Shown: positions 52,851-64,000 of the stretch, in pieces
Layout of the letters: every line of letters starts with the position of its first letter
How positions within the stretch are numbered: position 1 is the first letter of the stretch
Origin: CAYUVA01 sp964448115 [NCBI: uncultured bacterium]
GTDB lineage: Bacteria; CAYUVA01
Reading direction: 5' to 3'
Assembly (NCBI GenBank): GCA_964448115.1
Contig: CAYUVA010000012.1
Location: 1 to 64,000, forward strand
DNA length: 64,000 bases
Made by a program: the position numbers and the translations under genes
The notes under the pieces: model-generated
Seen by the model: only the letters and a program-made list of their open reading frames with translations
The model's database searches: none
Told to the model about the DNA's origin: nothing

Positions 52851-55208
52851 TTAAGATATCCTGAGTCGATGGAAGCAATAAATCATGGTTAGACTGGTCA
52901 TCATGGCAAACAGATATACCCCTAGGCGAAATGAGAATGGTTGGAAGCAAAGGATGACCTCATGGCTACCTGCCTCAAGCTCGACAGACATGAAGTACTT
53001 ATGCCGGGTTATCTGATTTTCAACGCCATCGATAAATGCCCGCCAGCCAGGATAAAAGGTGCTTCGATAAAATAATGTGCCTGCAACCGGTGTTCTCACC
53101 ATGGCATGAAGGCTGTTCATGCCCTCGTTGAAACGCACAGATGTAGCATTATTCACCGAGTGATTGTAGTCTTGGCGGGGAATAAACTCCACCATAGGGG
53201 TGAGTTGCTCAAGTTTGTCGATTCTACATCCATCGATTGCAAGCTCCCCTTTCCCAGGCGAGTCTTTGTCAAAACTTGCTTCCTCCCTGCCCTGGAATGA
53301 CGATGCGAGGGGTATGGTGTCAGGATAAACAATCATGGCGGTGCTTGTCTGCATTAAAAGGCTTTTAGGTGTTTTATCCAACAAACGAGCCCATGAGCTG
53401 AGTTGTCCAGTGGCTTCCTCCCAGAAACGGCTATAGATAGCCGGGTATAGCGACTCCCAGCCGCGAATGTCTCTCAAGCCATAGGCGATACATGTGTTGG
53501 GTGGGAGGATTTCGCCCTTACCAAAATGGTTGAACTCGCTCTCCAGGGCTGCGAAACGGCTGTTGCCAATCTCTTCCCCGAGCTTGTCTGTAAGGCTGGT
53601 GGTGGGGAAAATGACCTTTTTGTCAACAAACGGATTGTATCCGATATGCAGAAACAGAAGCTCCAGTATTATTGCAGTTGCAATCATCGTTGTTGCCAAT
53701 GAACCACTCAGCAATCGCCGGGAATAAAGCAAAAGAATGATTATTCCCCACAAAGCCAGTAACAACTGCGGATAAACCCTGATCGATAAAATCAGCGAAC
53801 CCAGGGAATTGGATAAGGTCGCCAGATACATCGAAAGCGAGTTCGGCTGCGAGTTATCAAGATAGTTGCGCTCGTTGACTTTGACCACCATAGCCAACGA
53901 AACCAGGCTGAGAACAAAGACAATCGATATTATTACAGTCAAGCCGGCCTTCCTTTTTCCCATTAGCCTGACATGAAGCCAATCAATAGCCAATCCGCTG
54001 CATAGCGCGAAACATAAGGCGGAGATCGCCTTGAGTCGGCTCAGGTCCATGAATGAAATGAGCACTAATAGGGGTGTTAGTATCTTTTGAATTTGATTTG
54101 CAGATACAACCACGGCGACAATCATCGGAATTATACCCAGGATAAGAAAAGCAATCAGCCTTCTTGGGCGATCACTGCTAAGCACAGCGCTTATGATCAG
54201 AATCATCGATAGGATGCCAACATAAGCATTATAAAGATTAAAGTAGCTGAGCTTGAATAAAAAAATGCCGAAATAGGTGTTCTTGTGCGGGAACCCATAA
54301 AATTGTGGCAGCAGATTAACTATAAGTGATGACAAGGGCACTGATTCCTCGCCAAAGTATCTCGGCACCCCATAGCGCTGGCTATTGATGAAAAGCTCCA
54401 TGCTAGGCAGGAGTTGGGGCAAGCCGATTATTATGCCTAGTAATGCTATGCAAAAGCCAGAAGCTATTGCCCTGAAGGCAGAGACCTCGTGGATAAACAA
54501 CCCGCTGATGAACATCCAGGCTATTATGAACATAAGCAGATATATTATGTATTGCAAATGCCCCCCCAGGTTGATTATGCCCATGATGCAAGCTGCGGCA
54601 AGCAGGTTCAGAAAATTACCCTTAGATAAAAACCGTTCACCAAATAGCATTGCCAGTGGAAATAAAGCCATTGCAAAGATGATATAGGGATACTCCATGC
54701 GACAATAGAAGAATGGATTGAGCACATATATGGCACCTCCAGTCATGGCTGGAATCAAGCCGATCCCCCAGGAGCGAAGCAATAAAAAGGCGAACCAACC
54801 GCCTAAAAAGAAGGGGGCTAGTGCCGATAAAGTCCAAAGATGCTCAAAATCGAGGACAGGGCAAAACAAATTGAATGGATTCAAAGGATTGCTGATACCG
54901 TTGGCGAGAAGTGGAGCGCCACAGAGAATATAAGGATTCCACAGCGGTATCTTGCCTGCCCGGAGCATCTTTGAGCAAAGCATACGCATCGGGTAGTATT
55001 GAAGGATTGGATCATCTATATCCGGATTCTGCGCCTTGATACCTTCAAGCCCCGCGATCGCTTTCCAGGGGAGAAAATTCTGAACCAACCAATCAGCATT
55101 AACCGGGATGCATCCGCTCAGAAAGTAAGGATACCCGATTATCAATGTCAAGATCGCAAAAAATGCCAGTGGAATTAATTGCTCGGTTCGACATCGTTGC
55201 TTGATCAT
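52851..55208 (-). CDS. YfhO-like polytopic membrane protein
   Basis: A 785-residue protein with about 12 membrane helices and a C-terminal soluble domain (about 560-750). YfhO-family hallmarks are a large N-terminal loop (NFLPWKAIAGLEG..PILQYYPMRML..GKIPLWNPYILCG), and late YRSTFYPGWRAFIDG and EAGSHEVILCFQP. YfhO proteins modify teichoic acids with sugars in Firmicutes; here a diderm version may glycosylate lipids or polysaccharide. Its start overlaps the stop of wecB by four bases, so it is translated with the epimerase. Confidence 0.83.
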   Translation of the reverse strand: MIKQRCRTEQLIPLAFFAILTLIIGYPYFLSGCIPVNADWLVQNFLPWKAIAGLEGIKAQNPDIDDPILQYYPMRMLCSKMLRAGKIPLWNPYILCGAPLLANGISNPLNPFNLFCPVLDFEHLWTLSALAPFFLGGWFAFLLLRSWGIGLIPAMTGGAIYVLNPFFYCRMEYPYIIFAMALFPLAMLFGERFLSKGNFLNLLAAACIMGIINLGGHLQYIIYLLMFIIAWMFISGLFIHEVSAFRAIASGFCIALLGIIIGLPQLLPSMELFINSQRYGVPRYFGEESVPLSSLIVNLLPQFYGFPHKNTYFGIFLFKLSYFNLYNAYVGILSMILIISAVLSSDRPRRLIAFLILGIIPMIVAVVVSANQIQKILTPLLVLISFMDLSRLKAISALCFALCSGLAIDWLHVRLMGKRKAGLTVIISIVFVLSLVSLAMVVKVNERNYLDNSQPNSLSMYLATLSNSLGSLILSIRVYPQLLLALWGIIILLLYSRRLLSGSLATTMIATAIILELLFLHIGYNPFVDKKVIFPTTSLTDKLGEEIGNSRFAALESEFNHFGKGEILPPNTCIAYGLRDIRGWESLYPAIYSRFWEEATGQLSSWARLLDKTPKSLLMQTSTAMIVYPDTIPLASSFQGREEASFDKDSPGKGELAIDGCRIDKLEQLTPMVEFIPRQDYNHSVNNATSVRFNEGMNSLHAMVRTPVAGTLFYRSTFYPGWRAFIDGVENQITRHKYFMSVELEAGSHEVILCFQPFSFRLGVYLFAMMTSLTMIYCFHRLRIS

Positions 55209-56305
55209 GAGAGGGCTTTTCGGATTATATCGAGCATCTTGCCGGCAGCATCGCCGTTTCCGAAGATCGTATCATCAGCCTGCCTTGGAGCCGGCTTGCT
55301 CGTAATCATGTAATCAACCGCCTCGATTATCCCCTTGGCTTCCCTGCCAGCCAATACGCCACAGCCGAGATCGAATATCTCGTCATACTCGGTGGTCTCA
55401 TCGATCACCACGCAGGGCACCCGGGCGTAGAAAGCCTCCTTGAGCACACCTGACGAGTCGGTCATCACCAGTTGCGCATTCAATACAAGCCCTAGGAAGT
55501 CTCGGTATCCAATCGGTTCAAGCAACCTTATTTGATGAGCTGCCTCTAGCTTGCTCCATAGAGCGAATTCTTTTAGGCGCTTTTCAGTGCGCGGGTGCAC
55601 AGGAAAGATCATAGGCATCTCCAAAGAGGTGAGTGCCATTACTATTTCGGCGAGTATTTGTGTATCATCGACCGTCTCAGCCCGATGCATGGTAAGCAGG
55701 GCATACTGACCAGATTTCAAGTCATATTTCTTCGGCACATCAGCATTATAAAAGCCTTGTGTAACCGCTATCTTGAATGTATCGTATGTGATGTCGCCGG
55801 TAAGGAATATGCGATTATCGGGAATGTTTTCCCTCCTCAGGTTCTCGACTGCCCTTGGTATTGGGCAGAAACAGAAGTCCGCGCAATGGTCGGCCACCAG
55901 CTTGTTCATCTCCTCTGGACGCCATGTATATTCCCGCATCCCAGCCTCGATATGACCATTGGGCATGTGTAACTTGTAGGCAGCCAGTGCGCCAGCCAAA
56001 GCTGAGTTGGTATCCCCGGGCACCAGCACCAGATCTGGCTTCTCAGCCAATAGTACGCTATCCAATTCCTGCAGCATCCTTCCGGTCTGCACGCCATGTG
56101 TGCCACTACCAACCTTGAGATCATAATCGATGGGGGGAAACTGGAAATCATCAAAAAACGCATCCCTCATGCTGAAGTCATAGTGCTGCCCGGTGTGGAC
56201 GGTAACCAACTCGAAGTCATCAGGGTAATCGTTTAGCCTCCAGAAGAGCGGCGCGCACTTGACGAAGTTCGGTCTTGTACCCATGATCACCATCAGCTTT
56301 ATCAT
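55205..56305 (-). CDS. wecB: UDP-N-acetylglucosamine 2-epimerase (non-hydrolysing)
   Basis: This 366-residue enzyme interconverts UDP-GlcNAc and UDP-ManNAc for surface polysaccharides. Family motifs: MGTRPNFVKCAPL, VHTGQHYDFSM, LVPGDTNSALAGA, GHIEAGMREYTW with PEEMNK, and the C-terminal MTDSSGVLKEAF. The GHIEAG segment is where the catalytic residues of the family lie. It is the first gene of a minus-strand run of envelope glycan genes, divergent from ligA. The length and motif order are standard. Confidence 0.9.
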   Translation of the reverse strand: MIKLMVIMGTRPNFVKCAPLFWRLNDYPDDFELVTVHTGQHYDFSMRDAFFDDFQFPPIDYDLKVGSGTHGVQTGRMLQELDSVLLAEKPDLVLVPGDTNSALAGALAAYKLHMPNGHIEAGMREYTWRPEEMNKLVADHCADFCFCPIPRAVENLRRENIPDNRIFLTGDITYDTFKIAVTQGFYNADVPKKYDLKSGQYALLTMHRAETVDDTQILAEIVMALTSLEMPMIFPVHPRTEKRLKEFALWSKLEAAHQIRLLEPIGYRDFLGLVLNAQLVMTDSSGVLKEAFYARVPCVVIDETTEYDEIFDLGCGVLAGREAKGIIEAVDYMITSKPAPRQADDTIFGNGDAAGKMLDIIRKALS

Positions 56306-56336
56306 GCCATTAGGATAGCATATTCGCTTAGGCTAA

Positions 56337-58448
<2,112 letters not shown>

Positions 58449-58567
58449 TATAATTTGTTGGCATACAAGCAAGTGTATCTATTTAGTTCGAGTTAATTGC
58501 CCTTAAGTAGGTAGAAGCCCTCTACCAAAGGAGTTTGTCTTATACCCCCAGATATTTACCCGATATG

Positions 58568-58620
58568 TCATTCCGACCGAGCTTGTTCCGAAAAAACCAG
58601 CACAAGCTTGGTCGGAATGA
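58568..58620. repeat. Large near-perfect inverted repeat (19-bp arms)
   Basis: The left arm 58568-58586 and the right arm 58602-58620 (TCATTCCGACC..AGCTTGT and its complement) pair at 18 of 19 positions around a 15-base loop with six A's. It sits in the 275-base gap between the convergent ligA and GT2 genes. Transcripts of either strand could fold it, but there is no U-run after it, so it reads more as a dispersed hairpin repeat than a terminator. No gene is visible in the rest of the gap. Confidence 0.8.
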
Positions 58621-58723
58621 TATATTGGAGGGCTTTTTGGACATTTTGAGACGGACTCCAGGGGGAGAGGAGGCGGGGAGAACAATCTATTGCCTATGTA
58701 AATATCCACACCCTCAAGCCTTA

Positions 58724-59878
58724 CTAAAGCCTGAAGCTGCTGCTGGCTAGCGGAGCATGACTCCAATCTTCTCGCGATAGATCATAGACTCGCCAGAAAT
58801 AGGCTCCTTTAGCGAAGCGTTGCAGCACCTGTGGTTTTATGGCAAAAAGGGCTTCGCTTGGAAAGGAAGCGAACTTGTCGATGAAGTTGACCGAGTTCGA
58901 GATCTCCAACAGGTAGCGATGTTTGTGCTCCGTCTGGCAACTACCTTCCCACCTGAGGGTTATTCCATCTTCAGGCTTTACCGTTTCACTAGCTTCCTCG
59001 ATGACTCTTTTAAGTCCTTTCAAGTGTGCGCTTCCGAGCCTTACCAGGTTGGAGGCGAACATGCATGACTTGAACAGGGCGATGGTTGACCGCTTATAAC
59101 GCTTGCTTAAGAAACAAAGCAATCCCTTGTCCCAAGCAACGAGGTCTCTAATCTTCTCGGCATGGCGCAGCTTGCTTTGTCCGAAGTAGTGAATGATCCT
59201 GGCTTTAGGTTCAACAGCTATCTTATAGCCTGATCTGCGAATACGATAGCTCCAATCGGTATCCTCGTATCCCAAGAAATAATGTTCATCCATATAATCG
59301 AGCTTCCTAGCCAGTTCAGCGCTGAGCATGAAATACGCCCCTCCGATGCCAGGCACCTCGCAGAGCTGATCATCTTTGAGCCAGTATTGCCAATCGACCT
59401 CCCAAAGTTGCCTTATCTTGGAGGCATTAGGGAATATCCTGGATGCAATCGTTTGCTCAAGGATGGCATGGAGGAGATCCGGTGGCTTGTTGGTGCTTAT
59501 CTGGAGGGTCATATCATCATCGATAAAGGCTCTCGGACCCACCGCTCCTATCTGCGAATTACTCTCCAAACACTGCACCATATTCTCCAGGGCACCTGGC
59601 AGCACAATGGTATCCGGGTTGAGCAGGATAATATAGTTCCCCCCGGCTATCCTCATGCCCTGGTTATTAGCCCTGGCAAAGCCGAGATTTTCCTGGTTTA
59701 CTACCAGCTTGGTGCTGGGAAAATCCGCTGCCAGCATCTCTGCCACACCATCGGTGGAGCTGTTATCAACAACGATGACCTCGTAATCAAGATTGCAGCC
59801 GCTTTCAATGGAGAATAGACAGTTCTTCAGATAATCGGTTGTGTTATAGTTGACAATGATTATAGACAGGTCTTTCAC
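58724..59878 (-). CDS. Family 2 glycosyltransferase
   Basis: This 384-residue GT-A protein adds a sugar to a growing surface glycan. The N-terminal domain has SIIIVNYNTTDYLKNCL, VVDNSSTDG, LGFARANNQGM, the NPDT metal motif (LLNPDTIV) and GIGGAYFMLSAE, as in rhamnosyltransferase-like GT2 enzymes. GYEDTDWSYRIRRSGYK contains the ED acid pair. The last ~110 residues are a helical and beta tail without a recognised family. It starts six bases after the stop of the PurS-like gene, so it may be a passenger of the purine operon. Confidence 0.88.
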   Translation of the reverse strand: MKDLSIIIVNYNTTDYLKNCLFSIESGCNLDYEVIVVDNSSTDGVAEMLAADFPSTKLVVNQENLGFARANNQGMRIAGGNYIILLNPDTIVLPGALENMVQCLESNSQIGAVGPRAFIDDDMTLQISTNKPPDLLHAILEQTIASRIFPNASKIRQLWEVDWQYWLKDDQLCEVPGIGGAYFMLSAELARKLDYMDEHYFLGYEDTDWSYRIRRSGYKIAVEPKARIIHYFGQSKLRHAEKIRDLVAWDKGLLCFLSKRYKRSTIALFKSCMFASNLVRLGSAHLKGLKRVIEEASETVKPEDGITLRWEGSCQTEHKHRYLLEISNSVNFIDKFASFPSEALFAIKPQVLQRFAKGAYFWRVYDLSREDWSHAPLASSSFRL

Positions 59879-59883
59879 TGGGA

Positions 59884-60414
59884 TCAGACGATCTCGAAAC
59901 GCTGTGAGTGAGGATTTATCAACAATCCGTTGTCTATATCCCTGGTGATTGCTATCCTCTCGACCAGCTCCCTGGCTCTGGTCATATCATCGATTGAAAG
60001 ATGGAAGCTCCATAAGGTACGGTATCGGATGCGCTGCACCACCTCGAAGCCTTTGTATAGCTTACGCAGGGAGGCTAGGGCTATGTCGCCGCGGGTATCT
60101 GCCAAGTACTCACTTATTCCAAGTATTACCGTGTCTTCTGCATGGCGCGCTCTCGATTTGCCGAAGTACTGCTCGGTGTGGATGCTGAAGGTGTTCTTGT
60201 TGGGGTTGACGAATAGCTTGGTCTGTGTAGCCAATTTATGCAGTATCCTCTCCGCCTCATTTTTATCCTTGCAGTCAAGCTCGATCTCCCAAAGATCATC
60301 CCGCTTGAGGTTCATAAGCTCACCGGAATATCCCATATCATCCACCAGTGTTGCCAGGGTGGTATTAGCCACCAGGTCCTGGGTTATAAGATGTACGATA
60401 AGGAATGCCTTCAT
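59884..60414 (-). CDS. Tandem PurS-like protein (two PurS-type domains)
   Basis: The 176-residue protein looks like two fused PurS domains. PurS is the small dimeric subunit of FGAM synthase, about 80 residues, with beta-alpha-beta-alpha-beta order. Half 1 (about 1-78) has KAFLIVHLI, a helix, LWEIELDC, helix and LFVNPNKNTFSI. Half 2 (about 93-176) repeats the layout with TVILGISEY, LWSFHLSI and LLINPHSQRFEI. The two endings and the central W-x-h-x-L strand match. The start overlaps the purQ stop by four bases (ATGA). The N-terminal domain of large-type PurL resembles a PurS dimer, so this protein may be a separate version of that module. The duplication is my reading from the sequence. Confidence 0.8.
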   Translation of the reverse strand: MKAFLIVHLITQDLVANTTLATLVDDMGYSGELMNLKRDDLWEIELDCKDKNEAERILHKLATQTKLFVNPNKNTFSIHTEQYFGKSRARHAEDTVILGISEYLADTRGDIALASLRKLYKGFEVVQRIRYRTLWSFHLSIDDMTRARELVERIAITRDIDNGLLINPHSQRFEIV

Positions 60415-61265
60415 TGTTTACCCTTCAGATTTATGTATTTTAGCATACTAGCGAATATCTTCCGCCCCGGTCCCGCCCCAAGCAGCGACTCGCTATCCCC
60501 GATCGCCCTGTATTTTCTCTGGGCGTACTGGCTTACAATGCTATCTGGCAACTGGTATAGCCAACTGGCGCGCTCCGGATGGGGCATCAGGGCGAGGACA
60601 TTGCCGGCTCGATTGATTATGCCGGCTGCATTGGCAAAAGAGCCATTGGGATTTATCGGGAAGTCAGCATAAACCGTGCCCACGCTGTCGCAGTACTGAA
60701 ACAATACCTGTCGGTTTTTCATTATGGCGTGCCTTACCTCATCATCCGTGGTGGTGAAGTTCCCCTCCCCGTGTGCAACCGGTATCGGTATGATCTCGTT
60801 ATCATCGAATGCTAGATCAAAGGCGGTCGGTTCGGGAGGCTTGTTTACTTTTACAAACACCCACTCGCAGTAGAAGCCGCTCCTACCTGGGGTTACATTA
60901 CGAGATAAAGCCATCTGGACCATAGGTTTTTCATCTATGCCGGGCACCAATCCAGCTTCGACCAATACCTGGGCGCCATTGCAGATGCCCAAGATTGGCT
61001 TGCCTTTCATGGCTTGTCGTATGAGTGTACGAACAATATCTTTCTTGGCAGCGATGGCTCCTGCCCGCACTCGATCCTGGTATGAGAAACCGCCTGGTAT
61101 TATATAACCATCGAACTCGGTCAACAGGTCTGGATCTCGGTTCCAGCGGAAGATCTCGGCATCCATGCCGGCAGCCCGTACCGCCCGTGCGGTCTCATAC
61201 TCGCAGTTACTTCCCGGATATTGGATTACTGCTATGCGCGGTATTGTCGGCTCATCTTTTTGCAT
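60411..61265 (-). CDS. purQ: Phosphoribosylformylglycinamidine synthase, glutaminase subunit
   Basis: PurQ hydrolyses glutamine and feeds ammonia to PurL in purine synthesis. The 284-residue class I amidotransferase has IAVIQYPGSNCEYET, GGFSYQDRVRAG, the nucleophile in GICNGAQVLVEAG and the His-Glu of MPHPERASW, so the triad is complete. The length is above the ~225 of the short PurQ group. It begins two bases after the purL stop and overlaps the PurS-like start. The order purL-purQ-PurS-like differs from the common purS-purQ-purL. Confidence 0.93.
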   Translation of the reverse strand: MQKDEPTIPRIAVIQYPGSNCEYETARAVRAAGMDAEIFRWNRDPDLLTEFDGYIIPGGFSYQDRVRAGAIAAKKDIVRTLIRQAMKGKPILGICNGAQVLVEAGLVPGIDEKPMVQMALSRNVTPGRSGFYCEWVFVKVNKPPEPTAFDLAFDDNEIIPIPVAHGEGNFTTTDDEVRHAIMKNRQVLFQYCDSVGTVYADFPINPNGSFANAAGIINRAGNVLALMPHPERASWLYQLPDSIVSQYAQRKYRAIGDSESLLGAGPGRKIFASMLKYINLKGKQ

Positions 61266-61267
61266 AC

Positions 61268-63649
61268 TTACCTCATCGCCTTTTCCAAGCCAGAAGTCCA
61301 GGGCATTATAAGCTGCCTTATCTCTAGGTCTATAAGCGCCTTATCCCGCTCAAGTATTGTAAATCTTTGCTCCGGGCGCGTCTCGCCTATATAGCGATAA
61401 TAAATGCCATAGTTGAGCAAGATGCGGTTGCATATCTCGTAGTTCTCCGGCGGTATCTCCAGGACAAATCCACCGCTCTCGGAGAAAAGCAGCTTATCTG
61501 CGCGCAGGTGGGAGCCTAAACGGCTAAGATCCACACTTATGCCAACAGATCCATTGGCCCTGGCTCCCATACACATCTCTGCCAGGCAGACAGCAAGCCC
61601 CCCATCAGAGATATCATGGCAGGCGCGAGCCAAAGACTGGTCGATTATATCGATGACCGCATGTATCATCCGGGTAGCCTCCTCGAAATCGAAACGGGGC
61701 ACATTAGCGCCCAATGAATCGAGATGGCTGCGATAGAAGGCTGAACCACCGCACTCATCTCTCCTGGCGCCAATGAGCAATAGTAGGTCGTTAGACGCCT
61801 TGAGCTGCATGGTGATCGCTTTGCTGAAGTCATCGAGCAGCCCCACGGCACATATTATTGGAGAGGGATCTATCCCAACTCCGCTAGCGGATCTATTGTA
61901 CAGGCTCACATTCCCACTCACTATCGGGCAAGGTTGACCTGGATAATCCTTTAGCCTGATGCCCTTTGCTGCCTCAGCGACCCCCCTTATCCCTTCCTCG
62001 AACTGCCAATAGCTGACCGGGTGCGTTGGATTGCCGAAGTTAAGGCAGTCGGTCAACCCGATCGGCTTGGCACCGACCGCTGCCACATTGCGCATCGCCT
62101 CGAAGACCGCATTTGCGCCTCCCCAGTAGGGATCGATCCGTCCATAGAACGGATTATTATCCGTGGCGATTGCGATCCCGCATCTGCCACCATATTCAAG
62201 CAAGGGGGCAATGACGCCAGCATCGGCTTCACCGCTCCTTATTACGGCATTGCCCTGCACCTCTGTGTCGTAGTAATTGTAAATGTAAGCCTTGCAGGCT
62301 ATCTCGGGCATCTCCAGGATGCGTAAAAGAACGCTCCCCAGGTCTTCGGGCATAGGGAATACCGGCTCATTTAGCTTTATCTGTGGCTTTTCTCTTGGGT
62401 GATCCTCGCTAATGGCGCCGACCAGCTTGCAAACCGGCACAGCTACTACCGGCTCACCATCATGCAACAATATGTAGTCAGGCTCATCGATGACCTCTCC
62501 GATGATCCTGGCGCAGGCGCCCTGCGATATCTTAGGCAGTTCCCAGTCATGGTTATAGATATGCAAAACTTGCTTGGAGAATTCCCTGGGCACCATGAGC
62601 AGGTATCTTTCCTGGGTCTCTGCGCAGGCGATGACCTCAGGGGGCAGGTTTTCAATAGCAACATGCACCCTGTCGAGGTAGATGCGTACTCCCAGATTGC
62701 CAGCGGCAGCCATCTCACTGGAAGCGCAGGCAAGCCCGGCGCCACCCAGGTCCTTGAAGCCGACCGCATATCCAAGTTCCTTAGCCTTATCAAGCACTGC
62801 CCGGTTAGCCTTTCTCATGGCAAGGACATTCTTCAGGAAGGGATCATGAACCTGCACCGCTCCCTGTTTCTCTATATCCTTATCGGTATCCATATCCTCC
62901 GAGGCAAAGGCAGCTCCGCCGAATCCGCTTGCATCGGTAGGTTTCCCGACCAGAATGACATCATAAGGCATATCGGCAGCGGCAGGCGGCGCCTTGCTAT
63001 GGATGATATCATCGTAGGCGACCCTGCCGATGGCGACTACATTGACCAGGCAGTTGTCATCGAAGCTCTCGTTGAAGTAAACATCTCCACCGAGATTGGG
63101 GACGCCGAGTGCATTGCCGTATTCCATAATCCCCTCGACTACACCGCCGGCGATCCACTTGGTGCGAGCGCTATGTTTTCCCTTGGGATCGCCAAATCGC
63201 AGGGGATCGAGTACACCGATAACATCAGCGCCCATGCAGTCAACATCACGAACGATGCCGCCGATGCCGGTTGCAGCCCCTTCAACTGGGAGCACCTGTG
63301 AGGGATGGTTATGGCTCTCATGCCCGATGACAAGGCACCATTTTACACCATTGATCTCCTCTATGAAGAGGATGCCGGCATCCTCCTGCGGACCCTGTGC
63401 AACTGTTGGACCATCGGTATGGAAGTACTTCTTCAGGAATGCCCGGCTGCTCTTGTACGAGCAGTGCTCGCTCCACTCGCCGTTGAATATGTAAAGCTCG
63501 ACCAGTGATGGATTTCTGCCTAGCAGGTCCTTTATCTTGAGCACCTCTTGTGCGCTGAGCACCAGATCACGTGCCTTGAGGTACTCGGCAAGCTCGTCCT
63601 TGCTCTTGAAGTCCTCCAGCTTGAGGACATTTCGTAGATCTTCAGCCAT
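61268..63649 (-). CDS. purL: Phosphoribosylformylglycinamidine synthase, synthetase subunit
   Basis: PurL converts formylglycinamide ribonucleotide to the amidine with ATP. The 793-residue protein is of the small type (no internal glutaminase). Features: NGEWSEHCSYKSSRAFLK, IGHESHNHPSQV, FKDLGGAGLACASSE, then a second AIR-synthase-like half with GLTDCLNFGNP and HDISDGGLAV. ATG 63649 has AAAGGA at a good distance. It is the first gene of the operon. Upstream (63685-63713, minus strand) there is a weak promoter-like TTGACT with TAGTTT 17 bases later. Confidence 0.95.
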   Translation of the reverse strand: MAEDLRNVLKLEDFKSKDELAEYLKARDLVLSAQEVLKIKDLLGRNPSLVELYIFNGEWSEHCSYKSSRAFLKKYFHTDGPTVAQGPQEDAGILFIEEINGVKWCLVIGHESHNHPSQVLPVEGAATGIGGIVRDVDCMGADVIGVLDPLRFGDPKGKHSARTKWIAGGVVEGIMEYGNALGVPNLGGDVYFNESFDDNCLVNVVAIGRVAYDDIIHSKAPPAAADMPYDVILVGKPTDASGFGGAAFASEDMDTDKDIEKQGAVQVHDPFLKNVLAMRKANRAVLDKAKELGYAVGFKDLGGAGLACASSEMAAAGNLGVRIYLDRVHVAIENLPPEVIACAETQERYLLMVPREFSKQVLHIYNHDWELPKISQGACARIIGEVIDEPDYILLHDGEPVVAVPVCKLVGAISEDHPREKPQIKLNEPVFPMPEDLGSVLLRILEMPEIACKAYIYNYYDTEVQGNAVIRSGEADAGVIAPLLEYGGRCGIAIATDNNPFYGRIDPYWGGANAVFEAMRNVAAVGAKPIGLTDCLNFGNPTHPVSYWQFEEGIRGVAEAAKGIRLKDYPGQPCPIVSGNVSLYNRSASGVGIDPSPIICAVGLLDDFSKAITMQLKASNDLLLLIGARRDECGGSAFYRSHLDSLGANVPRFDFEEATRMIHAVIDIIDQSLARACHDISDGGLAVCLAEMCMGARANGSVGISVDLSRLGSHLRADKLLFSESGGFVLEIPPENYEICNRILLNYGIYYRYIGETRPEQRFTILERDKALIDLEIRQLIMPWTSGLEKAMR

Positions 63650-64000
63650 CGAAATCCTTTGATATCGTAATTAAGTTGTGCAGTAAACTAGGACAAGGTA
63701 TATGGAAAGTCAAGAGAATCAAAAATCCACACGGTGCTACCCTATCACTTTATCACTCTATCACTTATCAATTCTTTCCATGTGATTTCTGTGTCTTGGT
63801 TGTAATGTTCTTTTTTCCTACCTCACGCCTTCCCTCCTTTATCACTCTATCAATCTACCACTCTATCACTTTTCAAGAACTTTTTAGTCCCTTGTTTTTC
63901 TGCTATTGTTTTTAGTAGGGCGAAGCCAGCATTGTTTGTGATATTTTTATCTCTGGTTTGGAGTTTGAATTTTGCATTGAAATTTTTTATCATCAGCACA
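63650..64000. repeat. Gene-free end of window with TATCACT octamer arrays
   Basis: This 351-base stretch has no gene. Two arrays with an eight-base period stand out: CCTATCAC TTTATCAC TCTATCAC at 63741-63764, and TTTATCAC TCTATCAA TCTACCAC TCTATCAC at 63838-63869. The general unit NNTAYCAC also fits the three octamers at 1725-1748. Between them is a pyrimidine-rich spacer. The remaining sequence (63890-64000) is AT-rich with nothing recognisable; a gene may lie just outside the window. Confidence 0.75.

Noticed and set aside
62399-63301. 300-residue open frame opposite purL
   Set aside because: It lies wholly on the antisense strand of purL, whose motifs are clear, and shows no recognisable domain. 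It is a frame shadow.

Overview
The window looks like chromosomal DNA of an uncultivated diderm (two-membrane) bacterium. Evidence for an outer membrane is a signal-peptide beta-barrel protein of the PorV/FadL/TraF type (19135-20367) and an ExbD/TolR protein (24051-24470). Housekeeping genes (topA, dprA, ligA, pgi, purL, purQ) are intact, base composition looks even, and no transposase, integrase, phage gene, rRNA, tRNA or CRISPR array was seen. The many radical SAM proteins, sensor kinases and TPR proteins, and the short dispersed intergenic repeats, resemble metagenome-derived lineages. I cannot name the phylum from sequence alone.

Layout. 1-5158: the end of an M20 peptidase, an M50 membrane protease, asparagine synthetase with an in-frame repeat insertion, and glucose-6-phosphate isomerase. 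5258-18609: a signalling island. A minus-strand operon (HD-GYP response regulator, GAF-PAS kinase, radical SAM protein) lies opposite a seven-gene plus-strand operon (small helical protein, two receiver-kinase hybrids, single receiver, PAS kinase with an unusual H box, sigma-54 activator with a degenerate receiver, adenylate cyclase-ATPase-TPR protein). An HTH-TPR protein converges on the end of that operon. 18610-19134 is a gene-free stretch with palindromic repeats.

19135-26555: outer-membrane protein, dprA-topA, exbD and an ABC-F ATPase. 26568-36331: large membrane proteins, a SPASM radical SAM protein, a B12-type radical SAM protein, a DnaQ-like exonuclease and a membrane spermidine-synthase-like protein. 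36538-44347: a cupin-HEAT protein, a GT4 glycosyltransferase, an alpha/beta hydrolase, an alkylglycerone-phosphate-synthase-like flavoenzyme with an Fe-S partner, a thioredoxin-TPR lipoprotein-like or secreted protein, and an Elp3-like radical SAM protein.

44477-56305: mainly polysaccharide/envelope genes. A minus-strand run goes from UDP-GlcNAc 2-epimerase through a YfhO-like protein, a PAS kinase, a glycosyltransferase fused to a left-handed beta-helix, and an AlkP-type phosphodiesterase to a B12-type radical SAM protein. 56415-58448 is ligA. 58724-63649 is a purine operon, purL-purQ followed by a protein that reads as two PurS domains in tandem, then a GT2 glycosyltransferase.

The most unusual items are the tandem PurS-like protein, the signalling island with its atypical kinase and activator, the glycosyltransferase/beta-helix fusion, the AGPS-like/CCG pair, the repeat captured inside asnB, and an octamer repeat family (NNTAYCAC) found at both ends of the window.
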